64,000 nucleotides of DNA from Bacteroidota bacterium (GCA_024743405.1 JANSWP010000008.1:62001-126000); one strand, 5' to 3'. Numbered from the stretch's first letter, positions 47,585 to 57,326 are shown. A program made the numbers and translations. The notes: generated by a model not told the origin, from the letters alone.

Positions 47585-47659
47585 AGCTTCTCTTTTTGGT
47601 AACTATTCAAAGTTGATTGCTGAAATCGAGATTCTTAATGATATCGATCAATTTGGGAA

Positions 47660-47673
47660 ATGATTTTCATCAA
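47660..47673 (-). promoter_or_regulatory. FNR-like operator ATGAT-N4-ATCAA
   Basis: ATGATTTTCATCAA keeps the palindromic core TGAT-N4-ATCA and differs from the consensus at the first base only. It is centred 82 bp before the start of the Tyr/His-rich protein gene (77 bp for the usp site), in the intergenic region shared with the divergent TlpA-like gene. Confidence 0.4.
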
Positions 47674-47831
47674 AAAAAATAAGTGATTTCTTGGGTTTTA
47701 CCCTCTAATTCTTTCCTAAATAATTCTCTTGATCATCTGTAATTCACATCACAAAACTTGGTATTCACTCCTTTGTACTTTTACACCCTTTTCAAATTCA
47801 AATGAAAAGACTTTCCTAAAAATATCCGAAT

Positions 47832-48377
47832 ATGAAAAAGCTGTTTGTTTTGTTCATTCTCTCTCTGTTCTTAACCCATTGCGAGAATGAAAAGAAGGGA
47901 ACTAATACGAATGCCAAACACTCCACTCGATCAGAAGAGATTCTGAAAGAGATACCTGTTTATGAAACCTTCTCTGATTTGGCGCCTCTTTTTCAAAATG
48001 AAAGTGACACCACTTATATTGTCAATTTTTGGGCAACGACTTGCCCACCATGTCTAAGGGAAATGCCATATTTTGCGGAATTAGAAAGGGTTTATGAAAC
48101 AGATAAAATGCGAGTTATTTTAGTAAGTCTTGATTTAAAAGAGCACCTAAATTTAAGGGTGCTTCCTTATATAAAAAAACATAATATAAAACCCAAAGTA
48201 GTATTATTGGCAGATCAAAACTATTCCGCATGGACGGATGAAATTGACACATCATGGTATGGAGCCTTACCGGCTACACTAATTTTGAGCAATGAAAGAA
48301 AGAAATTTTCTTTTGGTGCCTACGAATCATTTGACGATCTGGAGCAAGAAGTGAACCCTTTCCTTTATTCTTATTAA
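47832..48377 (+). CDS. TlpA-like thioredoxin-fold lipoprotein
   Basis: 181 residues. Lipobox LTHC at 15-18 and a thioredoxin active site FWATTCPPCLREMPYF (Cys-Pro-Pro-Cys). Periplasmic disulfide reductase type, used in cytochrome maturation or oxidative-damage repair; the partner is unknown. A TYIVNFWATTC strand and a LPATLIL cis-Pro strand complete the fold. Divergent from the cfa operon. The next gene starts 21 bp downstream. Confidence 0.9.
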   Translation: MKKLFVLFILSLFLTHCENEKKGTNTNAKHSTRSEEILKEIPVYETFSDLAPLFQNESDTTYIVNFWATTCPPCLREMPYFAELERVYETDKMRVILVSLDLKEHLNLRVLPYIKKHNIKPKVVLLADQNYSAWTDEIDTSWYGALPATLILSNERKKFSFGAYESFDDLEQEVNPFLYSY

Positions 48378-48398
48378 ATTTGGCAAAAATGATTTACA

Positions 48399-49238
48399 AT
48401 GAGGATTAACCCTGTCGTATTTTTTCTTTTAATAGGTTCTTTTATGGCTAGTGTAGGGCACGGCTCTACTATCATTCTTTCATTTAATATCCGGTATGAC
48501 AACCCCAATGATGGAGAAAATGCTTGGGTCAATAGAAAGGAAAAAGTTGCCAATACCATCCTTTTTCATAATGCCGACATCATCGGCATGCAAGAAGTCT
48601 TAAACCATCAAATCAAAGACTTAGAAAAGCTATTGCCTAAAAAGTATGCATGGGAGGGAGTGGGACGAACGGACGGAAAAAGGGCGGGTGAATACTCACC
48701 CATTTTTTACAACAAAGAGAAATTTAAAGTTTTGAAATGCGAAACCTATTGGTTGTCAGAAAACAGTAATACTTCAGGTAGTCGAGGTTGGGATGCTGCT
48801 TTACCAAGAATTGTTACTTGGGTAAAGTTCAAGGAAAAGGTTTCAGGAAAAGAGTTTTTTGTTTTTAATACTCATTTTGATCACATAGGAGCGATCGCAC
48901 AGGCAGAAAGTGCAAAACTAATCATTGCAAAATTAGAGAAAATAGCAGGAAACAATCTATCAATTGTAACGGGTGATTTCAATGTTGAACCGACCTCCGA
49001 ACCGTATCGAATTTTGACTCACCAATTGACGGATGTACGAACTGTTTCAGCCTTACCTTGGATGGGTTCGCATGCTACGTTCAATGGTTTCGATAATCCT
49101 CCAGAAGATTGGAAAGCAATTGATTTTATCTTTATTAAGGGATCCATCGAAATTAAAAAAGCAGGAACTCTTTCTACTTCCTGGGATGGAAAGTATGCTT
49201 CAGATCATTTTCCGGTATTTATGGAGACTAATCTTTAA
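48399..49238 (+). CDS. Exported endonuclease/exonuclease/phosphatase-family protein
   Basis: 279 residues, signal peptide at the N-terminus (FMASVGHG). The EEP fold is shown by FNIRYDN, ADIIGMQEVL with the metal-binding Glu, GDFNVEPTSE and SDHFPVF with the catalytic Asp-His pair. Substrates may be DNA, phospholipid or sugar phosphates. Exported versions are common in Bacteroidota and may degrade extracellular nucleic acids or lipids. Confidence 0.88.
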   Translation: MRINPVVFFLLIGSFMASVGHGSTIILSFNIRYDNPNDGENAWVNRKEKVANTILFHNADIIGMQEVLNHQIKDLEKLLPKKYAWEGVGRTDGKRAGEYSPIFYNKEKFKVLKCETYWLSENSNTSGSRGWDAALPRIVTWVKFKEKVSGKEFFVFNTHFDHIGAIAQAESAKLIIAKLEKIAGNNLSIVTGDFNVEPTSEPYRILTHQLTDVRTVSALPWMGSHATFNGFDNPPEDWKAIDFIFIKGSIEIKKAGTLSTSWDGKYASDHFPVFMETNL

Positions 49239-49259
49239 ATATGTTCTAATGCGACTTTT

Positions 49260-50057
49260 TTATTGCTCCAGTTCATACCTTTTATCCTTATAAGGAATAG
49301 AATTCAAAATATGCTCTGTGACTTCAATTCGAGCAGAAGTTTTTTTATTTGCATCAATGATGACCCAAGGGCACAGTTTAGTATTGGTTTCGTCAAACAT
49401 TCTTTTTTTATATTCCGTATAGGAGTCCCATAATTCTTGAGCCCTTTCATCTACAGAGGTCATTTTCCATTTTTTTAATGGGGAACTTTTTATCTCTTTA
49501 AACCTGCGGGCTTGTTCTTTTTTGCTGATTGAAAAATAGAATTTAATTAAGTATGTATTTGATTCGACTACCATTTTTTCAAAGCTATTGACTTGTCCCA
49601 TGAAAATATTATAATCTTCTTCTGAACAAAATTCATTTACGGGTTCGACAACAGCCCGATTATACCAGCTGCGATCGAAAAAAACAATCTCCCCTGGTTT
49701 TGGTAATCTATTGACATAACGTTGAAAATACCATTGACCTTTTTCTTCTATGGTTGGTCTGGGGAGTGCAACAACCCGGAAATGTCTAGGGTTAATATGG
49801 GCTGCAATTCGTCGAATAGCTCCTCCTTTTCCAGCAGCGTCTCTACCTTCAAAAATGATGACTATTTTCTTACCGTTCTCGATAACCCAATTTTGTAATT
49901 TGATGAGTTCAACTTGTAATTCTCGTAGTTTCAACTCATACCTAGTAATTCGAAGAGCTTTTTCATAATTCAGTTTTTTCTCCGAAAAAAGGTTTTTCAA
50001 ACCAATCTTTGTATTTAAGATTTCAACATCTTCTTTGGTTAATTTCAAGTCTTTCAT
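49260..50057 (-). CDS. ppk2: Polyphosphate kinase 2 family protein
   Basis: 265 residues with EGRDAAGKGGAIRR (Walker A), EKGQWYFQRYVNRLPKPGE and FDRSWYNRAVVEP (Walker B). PPK2 enzymes make nucleoside tri- or diphosphates from polyphosphate. The frame is open to 50171 across the previous stop, but the ATG at 50057, 1 bp from that stop, fits the family start (MKDLKLTKEDVEILN). It is the second of two tandem ppk2 genes. Confidence 0.93.
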   Translation of the reverse strand: MKDLKLTKEDVEILNTKIGLKNLFSEKKLNYEKALRITRYELKLRELQVELIKLQNWVIENGKKIVIIFEGRDAAGKGGAIRRIAAHINPRHFRVVALPRPTIEEKGQWYFQRYVNRLPKPGEIVFFDRSWYNRAVVEPVNEFCSEEDYNIFMGQVNSFEKMVVESNTYLIKFYFSISKKEQARRFKEIKSSPLKKWKMTSVDERAQELWDSYTEYKKRMFDETNTKLCPWVIIDANKKTSARIEVTEHILNSIPYKDKRYELEQ

Positions 50058-50058
50058 A

Positions 50059-50910
50059 TTAGATATCAATTTGTTCAATATTTCGATAGTATCGAATAAT
50101 AACATTAGGATCAGGCAATAGAACTGCTTTAGATTTTCCCTTTCGAGTGTACTCAAATTGGGATAGAACATAACGCATGCTCTCTAACCGAGCTGTTCGC
50201 TTATCATTGGTTTTTACAAGGATCCAAGGGCTAAACGCTGTATGGGTTTTGGAAAACATTTGCTCTTTATAATGGGTATACTTTGGCCATAATTCTTGTC
50301 CTTTCATATCGACTGGACTAAATTTCCAACGTTTCAAAGGATTTCTCATCCTTGAATCAAACCTCCTACTTTGTTCCTCTTTTGAAATCGAAAACCAAAA
50401 CTTAATAATCTTAATTCCATCTTCATATAGCATATGCTCAAATTCGGAAACTTGTACCATAAATTGATGGTATTGTTTGTTGTTACAAAAACCCATAACT
50501 GGTTCAACTACTGCCCGATTATACCAACTACGGTCAAATAAAACTAATTCTCCTGGGTTTGGTAATTCTTTGATATACCGCCTAAAATACCATTGACCTT
50601 TTTCTTCCTCCGTTGGTTTAGCTAGAGCAACGACCCTTGAAGAACGAGGGTTTAAATGTTCCATGAATCGTTTGATTGAGCCTCCTTTGCCGGCTGCATC
50701 CCGACCTTCAAAAATAACGGCAACCCTCATGTTTTTTCTAGAAATCCATTGTTGCAAGTTCACTAATTCGACTTGCAGAATTCGGAGTTCTTCTTCATAC
50801 CTTAAGTTGCGCAGGGCTTTATTAATATTAATATTTTTTGAATTGGCGCGACTAAATAAGTCTTCCCGTAGACGGGATTTTTGAAAATCCTCTAGAGTAA
50901 AATTTTTCAT
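50059..50910 (-). CDS. ppk2: Polyphosphate kinase 2 family protein
   Basis: 283 residues, paralogue of the gene immediately downstream. It has EGRDAAGKGGSIKR, EKGQWYFRRYIKELPNPGE and FDRSWYNRAVVEPV. Polyphosphate serves as an energy and phosphate store, and PPK2 lets the cell regenerate nucleotides from it, as expected in a dormancy or stress island. Confidence 0.93.
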   Translation of the reverse strand: MKNFTLEDFQKSRLREDLFSRANSKNININKALRNLRYEEELRILQVELVNLQQWISRKNMRVAVIFEGRDAAGKGGSIKRFMEHLNPRSSRVVALAKPTEEEKGQWYFRRYIKELPNPGELVLFDRSWYNRAVVEPVMGFCNNKQYHQFMVQVSEFEHMLYEDGIKIIKFWFSISKEEQSRRFDSRMRNPLKRWKFSPVDMKGQELWPKYTHYKEQMFSKTHTAFSPWILVKTNDKRTARLESMRYVLSQFEYTRKGKSKAVLLPDPNVIIRYYRNIEQIDI

Positions 50911-51001
50911 ATTTGATGTGAAATGATTGTAACATCATGGTGAATGGAAACGCCAAATGTACAACGTATGGAGAAGTGTCAATATGATAAATGTCAGTTA
51001 G

Positions 51002-51025
51002 TTTTAATGAGATTAATCATTAAAA
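51002..51025. promoter_or_regulatory. Perfect inverted repeat upstream of ppk2 and barrel genes
   Basis: TTTTAATGA and TCATTAAAA are perfect 9-bp arms around GATTAA, in the 260-bp divergent region. The inner ATGAG-N4-ATCAT is reminiscent of an FNR/CRP half-site pair. Regulatory use is a guess from position and symmetry. Confidence 0.35.
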
Positions 51026-51170
51026 TTCCGATGATTTTTAGGGAGATAAATATCAGTATTGAACTCGGAAATTGTCATTTTTTATTGTTTAGTCAAAGGT
51101 TAAATTTTGTGCAAAATAAGATAAATTAAAAGAACTCCTTCTCATCCTTTCTGACTAAAGACTTTTAGCA

Positions 51171-51845
51171 ATGAACTTCAAGACCAATTTTTTAAAATCA
51201 TTATGGGCAACCATGTTCTTGTTTGGTTTGCTTCAACTTAATGCTCAATCATTTTTTAACACATTCGATAGAGCTCGTCCGCTTGATCAAGGTGCATTTG
51301 TGACTACAGTAAGTTTTGCAAAACAGTATTTTTCTTATGATGGAGAAACCGAAGATATTTCAAATACTTATGGTCTGGTATCAGGATTTGGGGTAACTGA
51401 TGAATTTAGTATAAATCTTGGGTGGGCTTCTTATGATCTACTTAATAGTTATTTTAAAAGTTTCAAGGTGAAATATTATATCGTGAAGCCAAAGTATTCA
51501 ATGCTCGAAGGGAAAATTGCATTAGGTATGCCATTTGGAGTAGTTATATCAAAATTTAAGGAATCTGATGAATCAGAAACTGAAACGTATATAGCCCCAG
51601 AATTCATGTTTAATTATCCAGTCAACGATATTTTTGAATTTGGTGCAAATGCACGAATTATCATTCCATTCGTGGAGGACGCAAATACTTTAATTGGGAT
51701 TGATGTTGCTTTTGGATTGAGCCATGATTTGAGTTTATGGGCAATCAGACCTGAATTTGGAATTCTATTTGATCCAGGTGAAGAGGGGATGTATTTCACC
51801 CCAGGTGTGGCGGTGAGCTATTATTTTAACACCCGATATTATTGA
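51171..51845 (+). CDS. Exported outer-membrane barrel protein, unknown function
   Basis: 224 residues with signal peptide (LLQLNAQ) and a pattern of amphipathic strands (VTDEFSINLGWASYDLL, YVGFG-like turns, AVSYYFNTRYY at the C-terminus). It resembles small Bacteroidota barrels. 50 bp later an epimerase gene starts, possibly cotranscribed. Confidence 0.7.
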   Translation: MNFKTNFLKSLWATMFLFGLLQLNAQSFFNTFDRARPLDQGAFVTTVSFAKQYFSYDGETEDISNTYGLVSGFGVTDEFSINLGWASYDLLNSYFKSFKVKYYIVKPKYSMLEGKIALGMPFGVVISKFKESDESETETYIAPEFMFNYPVNDIFEFGANARIIIPFVEDANTLIGIDVAFGLSHDLSLWAIRPEFGILFDPGEEGMYFTPGVAVSYYFNTRYY

Positions 51846-51896
51846 GTTTGAAATTTTAGAAACATTGAATATTTTAACCAAAATAAACCATTAAAA

Positions 51897-52940
51897 ATGA
51901 AAATTTTAGTCACTGGAGCCAATGGGATGCTTGGCACAAATCTTATCAAAGAATTAATCACAAGGAGAAAAGAGATTGTCGCATTTGATATTACAGCCAA
52001 TCGATCTTCTATAATTGACCAATGTTCTATTGAATTTATTCAAGGATCTATTTTAAAAGAAAAGGATATAAAAAGAGCGATCAAAGGTTGTGAAGTGGTC
52101 ATCCATATTGCGGCTTTAGTAAAAACATGGCCAAGTCGTTCGTCTGATTTTAAAGACATTAATGTCCGAGGAACTCAAAAATTATTGAAAGCCGCCTTAA
52201 AAGAAGGAGTCAAAAAAATCATTTATGTGGGCTCTTCATCCTCCTTTGATTTTGGAGACCGAAAACATCCGGGTACAGAGAAAAAACCTTTTGGTGGATA
52301 TCATTATGGCTTGGATTATATAGATTCAAAATACCATGCTCAAACAATAGTTTTGGATATGGTAAAAAATACTGAAATAGAAGGTTTAGTTATCAACCCT
52401 ACATTTATGATTGGTCCCTATGATTCAGGACCAGGCTCAGGACAATTGATTTTAAGTTTTAACGAAGGTGATTTAAAATTTATGCCTCCTGGCGGTAAAA
52501 ACTTTGTGGATGTTCGAGATGTCGCTAACGCAATCGCAAATGCCATTGAATTAGGTACAACGGGTGAGTGCTATATCGCTGGACATGAAAATTTGACCTA
52601 TTCTGAATTTTTTGGTAAAGCATCAAAAGCACTGGGCAGAAAGCCATATGGGATTACCCTATCTGGTTTTTTAATCAAATCCGTTGGAGCGCTTAGTAGT
52701 TTGATTGCCCCATTATTTGGGAAAAAGCCTCTACTAAGTTATCCTGTCGCCAAGATTTCTTGTGACAAACAATATTTTTCTCCTGAAAAAGCAGTCAAAG
52801 AATTGAATATGCCTCAAACCCCAATCGAAATCGCCATCAAAGATGCTATGGATTGGTTTAATGAGCACGGATATTGTAAAAAATGTGAGCAACCTAAAGC
52901 AGTCAAAGTGAAAAAGGAAAGAATCCTAGAATCAATTTAG
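51897..52940 (+). CDS. NAD-dependent epimerase/3-beta-HSD family dehydrogenase
   Basis: 347 residues. Rossmann start ILVTGANGMLGTNLIKEL, DVRDVANA and a YxxxK-type active site (GLDYIDSKYHAQTIV) place it in the extended SDR group near 3-beta-hydroxysteroid dehydrogenases and dihydroflavonol reductases. The C-terminal CKKCEQPK is an unusual cysteine pair. It heads a cluster with an SDR and a CPBP protein. Confidence 0.85.
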   Translation: MKILVTGANGMLGTNLIKELITRRKEIVAFDITANRSSIIDQCSIEFIQGSILKEKDIKRAIKGCEVVIHIAALVKTWPSRSSDFKDINVRGTQKLLKAALKEGVKKIIYVGSSSSFDFGDRKHPGTEKKPFGGYHYGLDYIDSKYHAQTIVLDMVKNTEIEGLVINPTFMIGPYDSGPGSGQLILSFNEGDLKFMPPGGKNFVDVRDVANAIANAIELGTTGECYIAGHENLTYSEFFGKASKALGRKPYGITLSGFLIKSVGALSSLIAPLFGKKPLLSYPVAKISCDKQYFSPEKAVKELNMPQTPIEIAIKDAMDWFNEHGYCKKCEQPKAVKVKKERILESI

Positions 52941-53019
52941 AACCGTTGGGTTGAAATGGCTTGAAAGGTTCAAATTATTACCATTATTTTACCTGAATAG
53001 CAAAATGATAATTTTTTTC

Positions 53020-53862
53020 ATGAAAAAGGATTATTTCAAAAACAAGGTCGTATTAATTACTGGCTCCAGTCAAGGCATTGGAAAATGTTTAGCTTTTGAA
53101 TTGGCAAGTAGAGGTGCGAAAGTGGTACTTAATGGAAGAAATGCGGCAAAATTAAAGAAGGTTTGGTTGGAAGGAAAGGAAAAAAAATTAGAAGTAATTC
53201 AGTTTCAGGGAGATGTTTCTATTTATGAAAATTGCCAAAAAATAGTTGCTCAGGTAATCAATCACTTTGGACATCTGGATATTTTGGTGAACAATGCAGG
53301 GATGGCAACTTCCCTATCGAAGGTGGAGCATTTTCATTCTGAAACACCTCGAAAATCCATGGAAATTAATTATTTATCAGCCTTTTACATGACGCAGCAT
53401 GCTTTGCCTCACCTAAAAAAAACAAAAGGATCTATCCTGTTTGTTTCAAGTTTGGTTGGACTACAGGGTATGCCCGATGCAGCTCCCTACTCTGCTTCAA
53501 AAATGGCCTTAACTGCACTAGCCGAATCGCTCCGAATGGAGTTAGTTCAAACAGGAGTCTCTGTGGGCATCGCATATGTTGGATTCGTAGAAAATGAACC
53601 TGGTAAGGTCGTTTTGAGTAGTGAAGGAGGATTGGAACCAAAAACAAATCCTGGGGGATTTAAATTGGCTCCAATTGATCAAGTAGCTAAGAAAATGATA
53701 TGGATGCTAGAGCAAAGACGTTTTCGTGCCGTATTTTCATTTGTAGGGCAGCTGATGGTAATATTAAAGTCGCTATTTCCAGGGCTCTTTTTTCAAATTG
53801 CTAAACGTGTCTATCTACGCCGACAAAAATTAAAAACTACAAAAGAAGTTACTCATGATTAA
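53020..53862 (+). CDS. Short-chain dehydrogenase/reductase
   Basis: 280 residues. TGSSQGIGK cofactor loop, NNAGMA, active-site YSASK. The frame is open back to 52951 but the ATG at 53020 (MKKDYFKNKVVLITG) gives the normal start. The C-terminal hydrophobic, basic end (LFPGLFFQIAKRVYLRRQK) suggests membrane attachment. It overlaps the CPBP gene by 8 bp and is a paralogue of the SDR at 54833. Confidence 0.9.
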   Translation: MKKDYFKNKVVLITGSSQGIGKCLAFELASRGAKVVLNGRNAAKLKKVWLEGKEKKLEVIQFQGDVSIYENCQKIVAQVINHFGHLDILVNNAGMATSLSKVEHFHSETPRKSMEINYLSAFYMTQHALPHLKKTKGSILFVSSLVGLQGMPDAAPYSASKMALTALAESLRMELVQTGVSVGIAYVGFVENEPGKVVLSSEGGLEPKTNPGGFKLAPIDQVAKKMIWMLEQRRFRAVFSFVGQLMVILKSLFPGLFFQIAKRVYLRRQKLKTTKEVTHD

Positions 53863-54556
53863 CCACTTAGAATCAATTCTTGCTATTTCCCTGACGACAG
53901 TAGGATTTATCTGTTTTTACTTTATTATCCACTCTGAAAAACTTCGCCAGAAATTTGTCAGTCGATATGGAGAGGATTCCTCTTTGAGTTATTGGTTTTA
54001 TTTTCGGCGTAGTATTGGAATGTTTCTTTTTGGTATTGTGCTATTATTGGTCAACGTTGTGTGGCTTCCATACCAACTTTCTGACTATGGTGTGGCATCT
54101 CAAAACTGGGTTACTACTCTAATATGGACCTTTGGATTGAGTGCTATCATTATTCCTATGAATGCTTTTGCTTCTCGAAATCCAAAGAACCTTATTCAAT
54201 ACCCTGAAATCCGAACCCAAATTTGGACAAAAAATATTCTATTTTGGAGTGCTATTACATGGATAGGCTATCTGCTGGCTTATGAATTTATGTTCCGAGG
54301 AGTATTACTATTTGCTTGCGAAAGAGCGATGGGGGTTGAATTAGCCATCACGATTAATGTAGCTATTTATGCTTTTTTTCATATTCATAAAGGTTTGCGT
54401 GAAGCAATAGGAGCCATTCCTTTAGGTGTCGTTTTATGTTTATTGACATTGAAAACTGGAACAATTTGGATTGCCTTTTTTGTCCATGTTGTATTATCGT
54501 TATCGAATGAATGGTTTTCATTAAAATATCATCCGAAAATTAGGGTTCTACGGTGA
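53855..54556 (+). CDS. CPBP-family intramembrane protein (CAAX-type protease-like)
   Basis: 233 residues, six or so spans. The CPBP motifs are reduced: EFMFRGVL (Glu and Arg present), FFHIHKG and HVVLSLSNE. Homologues are intramembrane glutamate proteases or bacteriocin-immunity-like proteins. Translation is coupled to the SDR gene by an 8-bp overlap. Confidence 0.83.
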   Translation: MINHLESILAISLTTVGFICFYFIIHSEKLRQKFVSRYGEDSSLSYWFYFRRSIGMFLFGIVLLLVNVVWLPYQLSDYGVASQNWVTTLIWTFGLSAIIIPMNAFASRNPKNLIQYPEIRTQIWTKNILFWSAITWIGYLLAYEFMFRGVLLFACERAMGVELAITINVAIYAFFHIHKGLREAIGAIPLGVVLCLLTLKTGTIWIAFFVHVVLSLSNEWFSLKYHPKIRVLR

Positions 54557-54594
54557 CATAAGCGTCGTGCACTGTAAATTAAGTTAAAAAACCC

Positions 54595-54674
54595 TCAGAG
54601 GAATAAAATAATTAGTAACAAAATGTAACAGTTTTCATTGTGTTTAAAAAAGAGAAGAGCCTCTGATTTTTTTT
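54595..54674 (+). terminator. Terminator with a large structured loop
   Basis: TCAGAGG (54595-54601) pairs with CCTCTGA (54660-54666), followed by eight Ts. Within the 58-nt loop a smaller hairpin (AACAAAATG with CATTGTGTT, 8 of 9) can form. Confidence 0.6.
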
Positions 54675-54832
54675 GAAAGTATGGCTGCTTAATAACTTCT
54701 TATTCCTCTTTCATTATCAAAACACACAGATAAACACCGCTTTTGCAACCGATATACCCTTTGCTTTTTGATACGCCTATATTTTTTAAAGGTTTTAGAG
54801 GCAGTGTAAATGATGACAATAATTATTTAAAG

Positions 54833-55621
54833 ATGGGAAAAGTCTTTATTATAACAGGTTCTAGTCAGGGAATTGGTCGAGAAATTGCTTGGCAGTTAGC
54901 TCAAAAAGGGGCATATGTAGTTTTGAATGGGAGGAATACTAAAAAATTAGAAGAGACACTTCATTCTTTTCAAAATGCTCAATTTAATGCATGTGCTATC
55001 AGTGGAGATGTTCCAAATCCAAATGATTGTGAAAAGATCATTTCTTACGGTTTAAATGAATACGGAAGAATTGATTATTTGATTAATAATGCCGGTATTT
55101 CTGCTGAATTGAGCCCCCTCGAATTATTATCGCCAGATGTCTTTAAAAAAGTTATCGATATTAATGTCTTAGGTTCGGTGAATATGACAATTACAGCGCT
55201 ACCTCATATCCAAAAACAAAAAGGCGGAAATTTATTTATTTCTAGTTTGGCAGGTATTTATGGTTTACCTAAAGCTGCAGCTTATTCGACCTCAAAAATG
55301 GCTTTGACAGCCTTAGCTGAATCTTTAAAATTAGAGCTAGGTAGTTCTGGACTTTACATAGGAATAGCCTATCTAGCTTTTGTTGAGAATGATAAACGAA
55401 AAGTGGTTTTAAATAAAGATGGAAAACTTATTTCACAGCCAAAATTCTCCTTTTCCAAGGCGAAGCCAGTAGATGAAGTTGCGAGTGAAATTATAAATAT
55501 GATTGAAAACCGGATCTTCAAGAATCATTTTTCCTTGGTAGGAAAAATATTCTATTTCATGAAAAGATTATCTCCTTGGTTACTAGAAAAAATCATGCTA
55601 ATGATTAATAAAAACCGTTAA
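54833..55621 (+). CDS. Short-chain dehydrogenase/reductase
   Basis: 262 residues, paralogue of the SDR at 53020 (shared TGSSQGIG, VVLNGRN, SKMALTALAES and the VENxxxKVVL stretch). NNAGIS and YSTSK are the catalytic elements. The frame is open from 54743, but the ATG at 54833 (MGKVFIITGSSQGIG) is the family start. Substrate unknown; the two paralogues may act on lipids or polyketide-like compounds. Confidence 0.9.
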   Translation: MGKVFIITGSSQGIGREIAWQLAQKGAYVVLNGRNTKKLEETLHSFQNAQFNACAISGDVPNPNDCEKIISYGLNEYGRIDYLINNAGISAELSPLELLSPDVFKKVIDINVLGSVNMTITALPHIQKQKGGNLFISSLAGIYGLPKAAAYSTSKMALTALAESLKLELGSSGLYIGIAYLAFVENDKRKVVLNKDGKLISQPKFSFSKAKPVDEVASEIINMIENRIFKNHFSLVGKIFYFMKRLSPWLLEKIMLMINKNR

Positions 55622-55646
55622 TTGTAGATCTTCTGAAAGTTTGGGC

Positions 55647-57272
55647 TTAATCTGAAAACAGTGCTGTAAATTCAAAGTTATCTCCATCAAAAAGTCCTTT
55701 ATCTCCTAACTTCAAACTAGGAATTACAAGTAATGCCATAAAGGAGAGCGTCATGAATGGTGCGGTCAGTTTCGTATCTAATTCATCTTTTACAAAAGCA
55801 TCAATTGCTGCGTATTTTTTGGCGATGGAATAACCATCTTCATTAGTCATAATACCCGCAATTGGGAGAGGTAAAACCTTAGATTGATTATTTGACACAG
55901 CCGAAATTCCTCCTTTATTTTGGATGATCAAGTTTACAGCTTTACAGATAAAGTCGTCATCAGTGCCAACGGCAATAATGTTATGAGAATCATGTCCTAC
56001 ACAAGAAGCAATCGCTCCATTTTTAATATTGAAACCATTGATGAATGCTAATGCAGGTGGCTCGTTTTCGTATCTATTTATGACGGCTATTTTTAGAATA
56101 TCTTTTTCAGAATTAGCAATCGCTAATCCATTTTTGATGTTTGTTTTATGAGTAAAGCTTTGTGTGATAATCTCACCATTAATGGCTTTTATTACTTGAA
56201 TTTCATCCCCTTTAGCTTCAATCGAAAATTCTTCACTCTTTTTTGAGGAAATATTGAAATTATTAATAATGTCAGCTTGGATAGATTGAATTTTTGAAAG
56301 ACCCATTTCGGCAACTAATTCGCCATTTATATAGGTTTGAAGGATATTAAAGTTTTCTAAATCATCAGTGACAATAAAATCTGCAAAATCTCCGACTTGT
56401 AATAATCCCACCTCTAGACTATAGTGTTTGACAGGATTAATACAGGCTACTTTTAGAACATCAAATAAATCATATCCTTTTTTCAAAGCTCTGGCGACTA
56501 GTTGATTAATATGTCCTGCTATCAACTCATCAGGATGTTTGTCGTCAGAACAAAACATTATTCGATCAGCGAAATTTGGTAAAAGCTCAATTAGCGCCTC
56601 AAAATTTTTTGCAGCACTGCCCTCTCTGATTAGAATCTTCATGCCTAATTCTAATTTCTCTAATGCTTCTTCATAAGTGAAACATTCATGATCCGTTGAA
56701 ATACCAGCAGAAATATATTTTTTGATATGCTCACCTCTAACCCCAGGAGCATGACCATCGATTGGTTTACCTAATTTTTTGGCGGTACTTATTTTGGAAA
56801 GTACGGATTCATCTTCAAAAATAACTCCTGGATAGTTCATCATTTCTGCCAAATACTTAATATCCGATTTTTCCAAAAGCTGCTGAATACCCGCAACATC
56901 GATTTCTGCGCCTGCAGTTTCAAAGCGGGTTGCAGGCACACAAGATGGAGCACCAAAGTTGAATTTTAAGGGTACCTTTTTGCCGTTTTCAATCATATAG
57001 TTGACTCCCTCAATTCCTAATACATTTGCAATTTCGTGAGGATCAGAAACTGTAGCGATTGTTCCATGTACGACTGCTATTCGTGCAAATTCTGACGGGA
57101 TGAGCATAGAACTTTCAATATGAACATGTGCGTCTGTAAAGCCAGGTAGAATATAGTTGGAGCTATTCCCTTTAAGTTTCGAAATGTGTTTTATCTTTTG
57201 ATGCTCGACTTCAATTTCTCCGTAGAATATTTCACGATTATGGATATCAATAATGTTTCCTTTGATTTTCAT
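55647..57272 (-). CDS. ade: Adenine deaminase
   Basis: 541 residues. Amidohydrolase with [19 protein letters not shown] (metal site) and [17 protein letters not shown]. Converts adenine to hypoxanthine in purine salvage. The C-terminal [19 protein letters not shown] and the [17 protein letters not shown] segments are typical of the Ade family. Confidence 0.95.
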   Translation of the reverse strand: MKIKGNIIDIHNREIFYGEIEVEHQKIKHISKLKGNSSNYILPGFTDAHVHIESSMLIPSEFARIAVVHGTIATVSDPHEIANVLGIEGVNYMIENGKKVPLKFNFGAPSCVPATRFETAGAEIDVAGIQQLLEKSDIKYLAEMMNYPGVIFEDESVLSKISTAKKLGKPIDGHAPGVRGEHIKKYISAGISTDHECFTYEEALEKLELGMKILIREGSAAKNFEALIELLPNFADRIMFCSDDKHPDELIAGHINQLVARALKKGYDLFDVLKVACINPVKHYSLEVGLLQVGDFADFIVTDDLENFNILQTYINGELVAEMGLSKIQSIQADIINNFNISSKKSEEFSIEAKGDEIQVIKAINGEIITQSFTHKTNIKNGLAIANSEKDILKIAVINRYENEPPALAFINGFNIKNGAIASCVGHDSHNIIAVGTDDDFICKAVNLIIQNKGGISAVSNNQSKVLPLPIAGIMTNEDGYSIAKKYAAIDAFVKDELDTKLTAPFMTLSFMALLVIPSLKLGDKGLFDGDNFEFTALFSD

Positions 57273-57326
57273 TTTACTTGCTTTATGAATCTCTAAAATA
57301 CTTAAACTATACGATTGAACAAAATG

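Noticed and set aside
50944-51129. 61-codon frame between ppk2 and the barrel gene
   Set aside because: Repeats of simple AT-rich codons, no signal and no homology pattern; the area looks like a promoter region with a palindrome.
54598-54708. Attenuator-like alternative pairing (GAGGAATAA with TTATTCCTC)
   Set aside because: The alternative strand lies downstream of the terminator T-run, so it cannot act before termination; probably coincidence.
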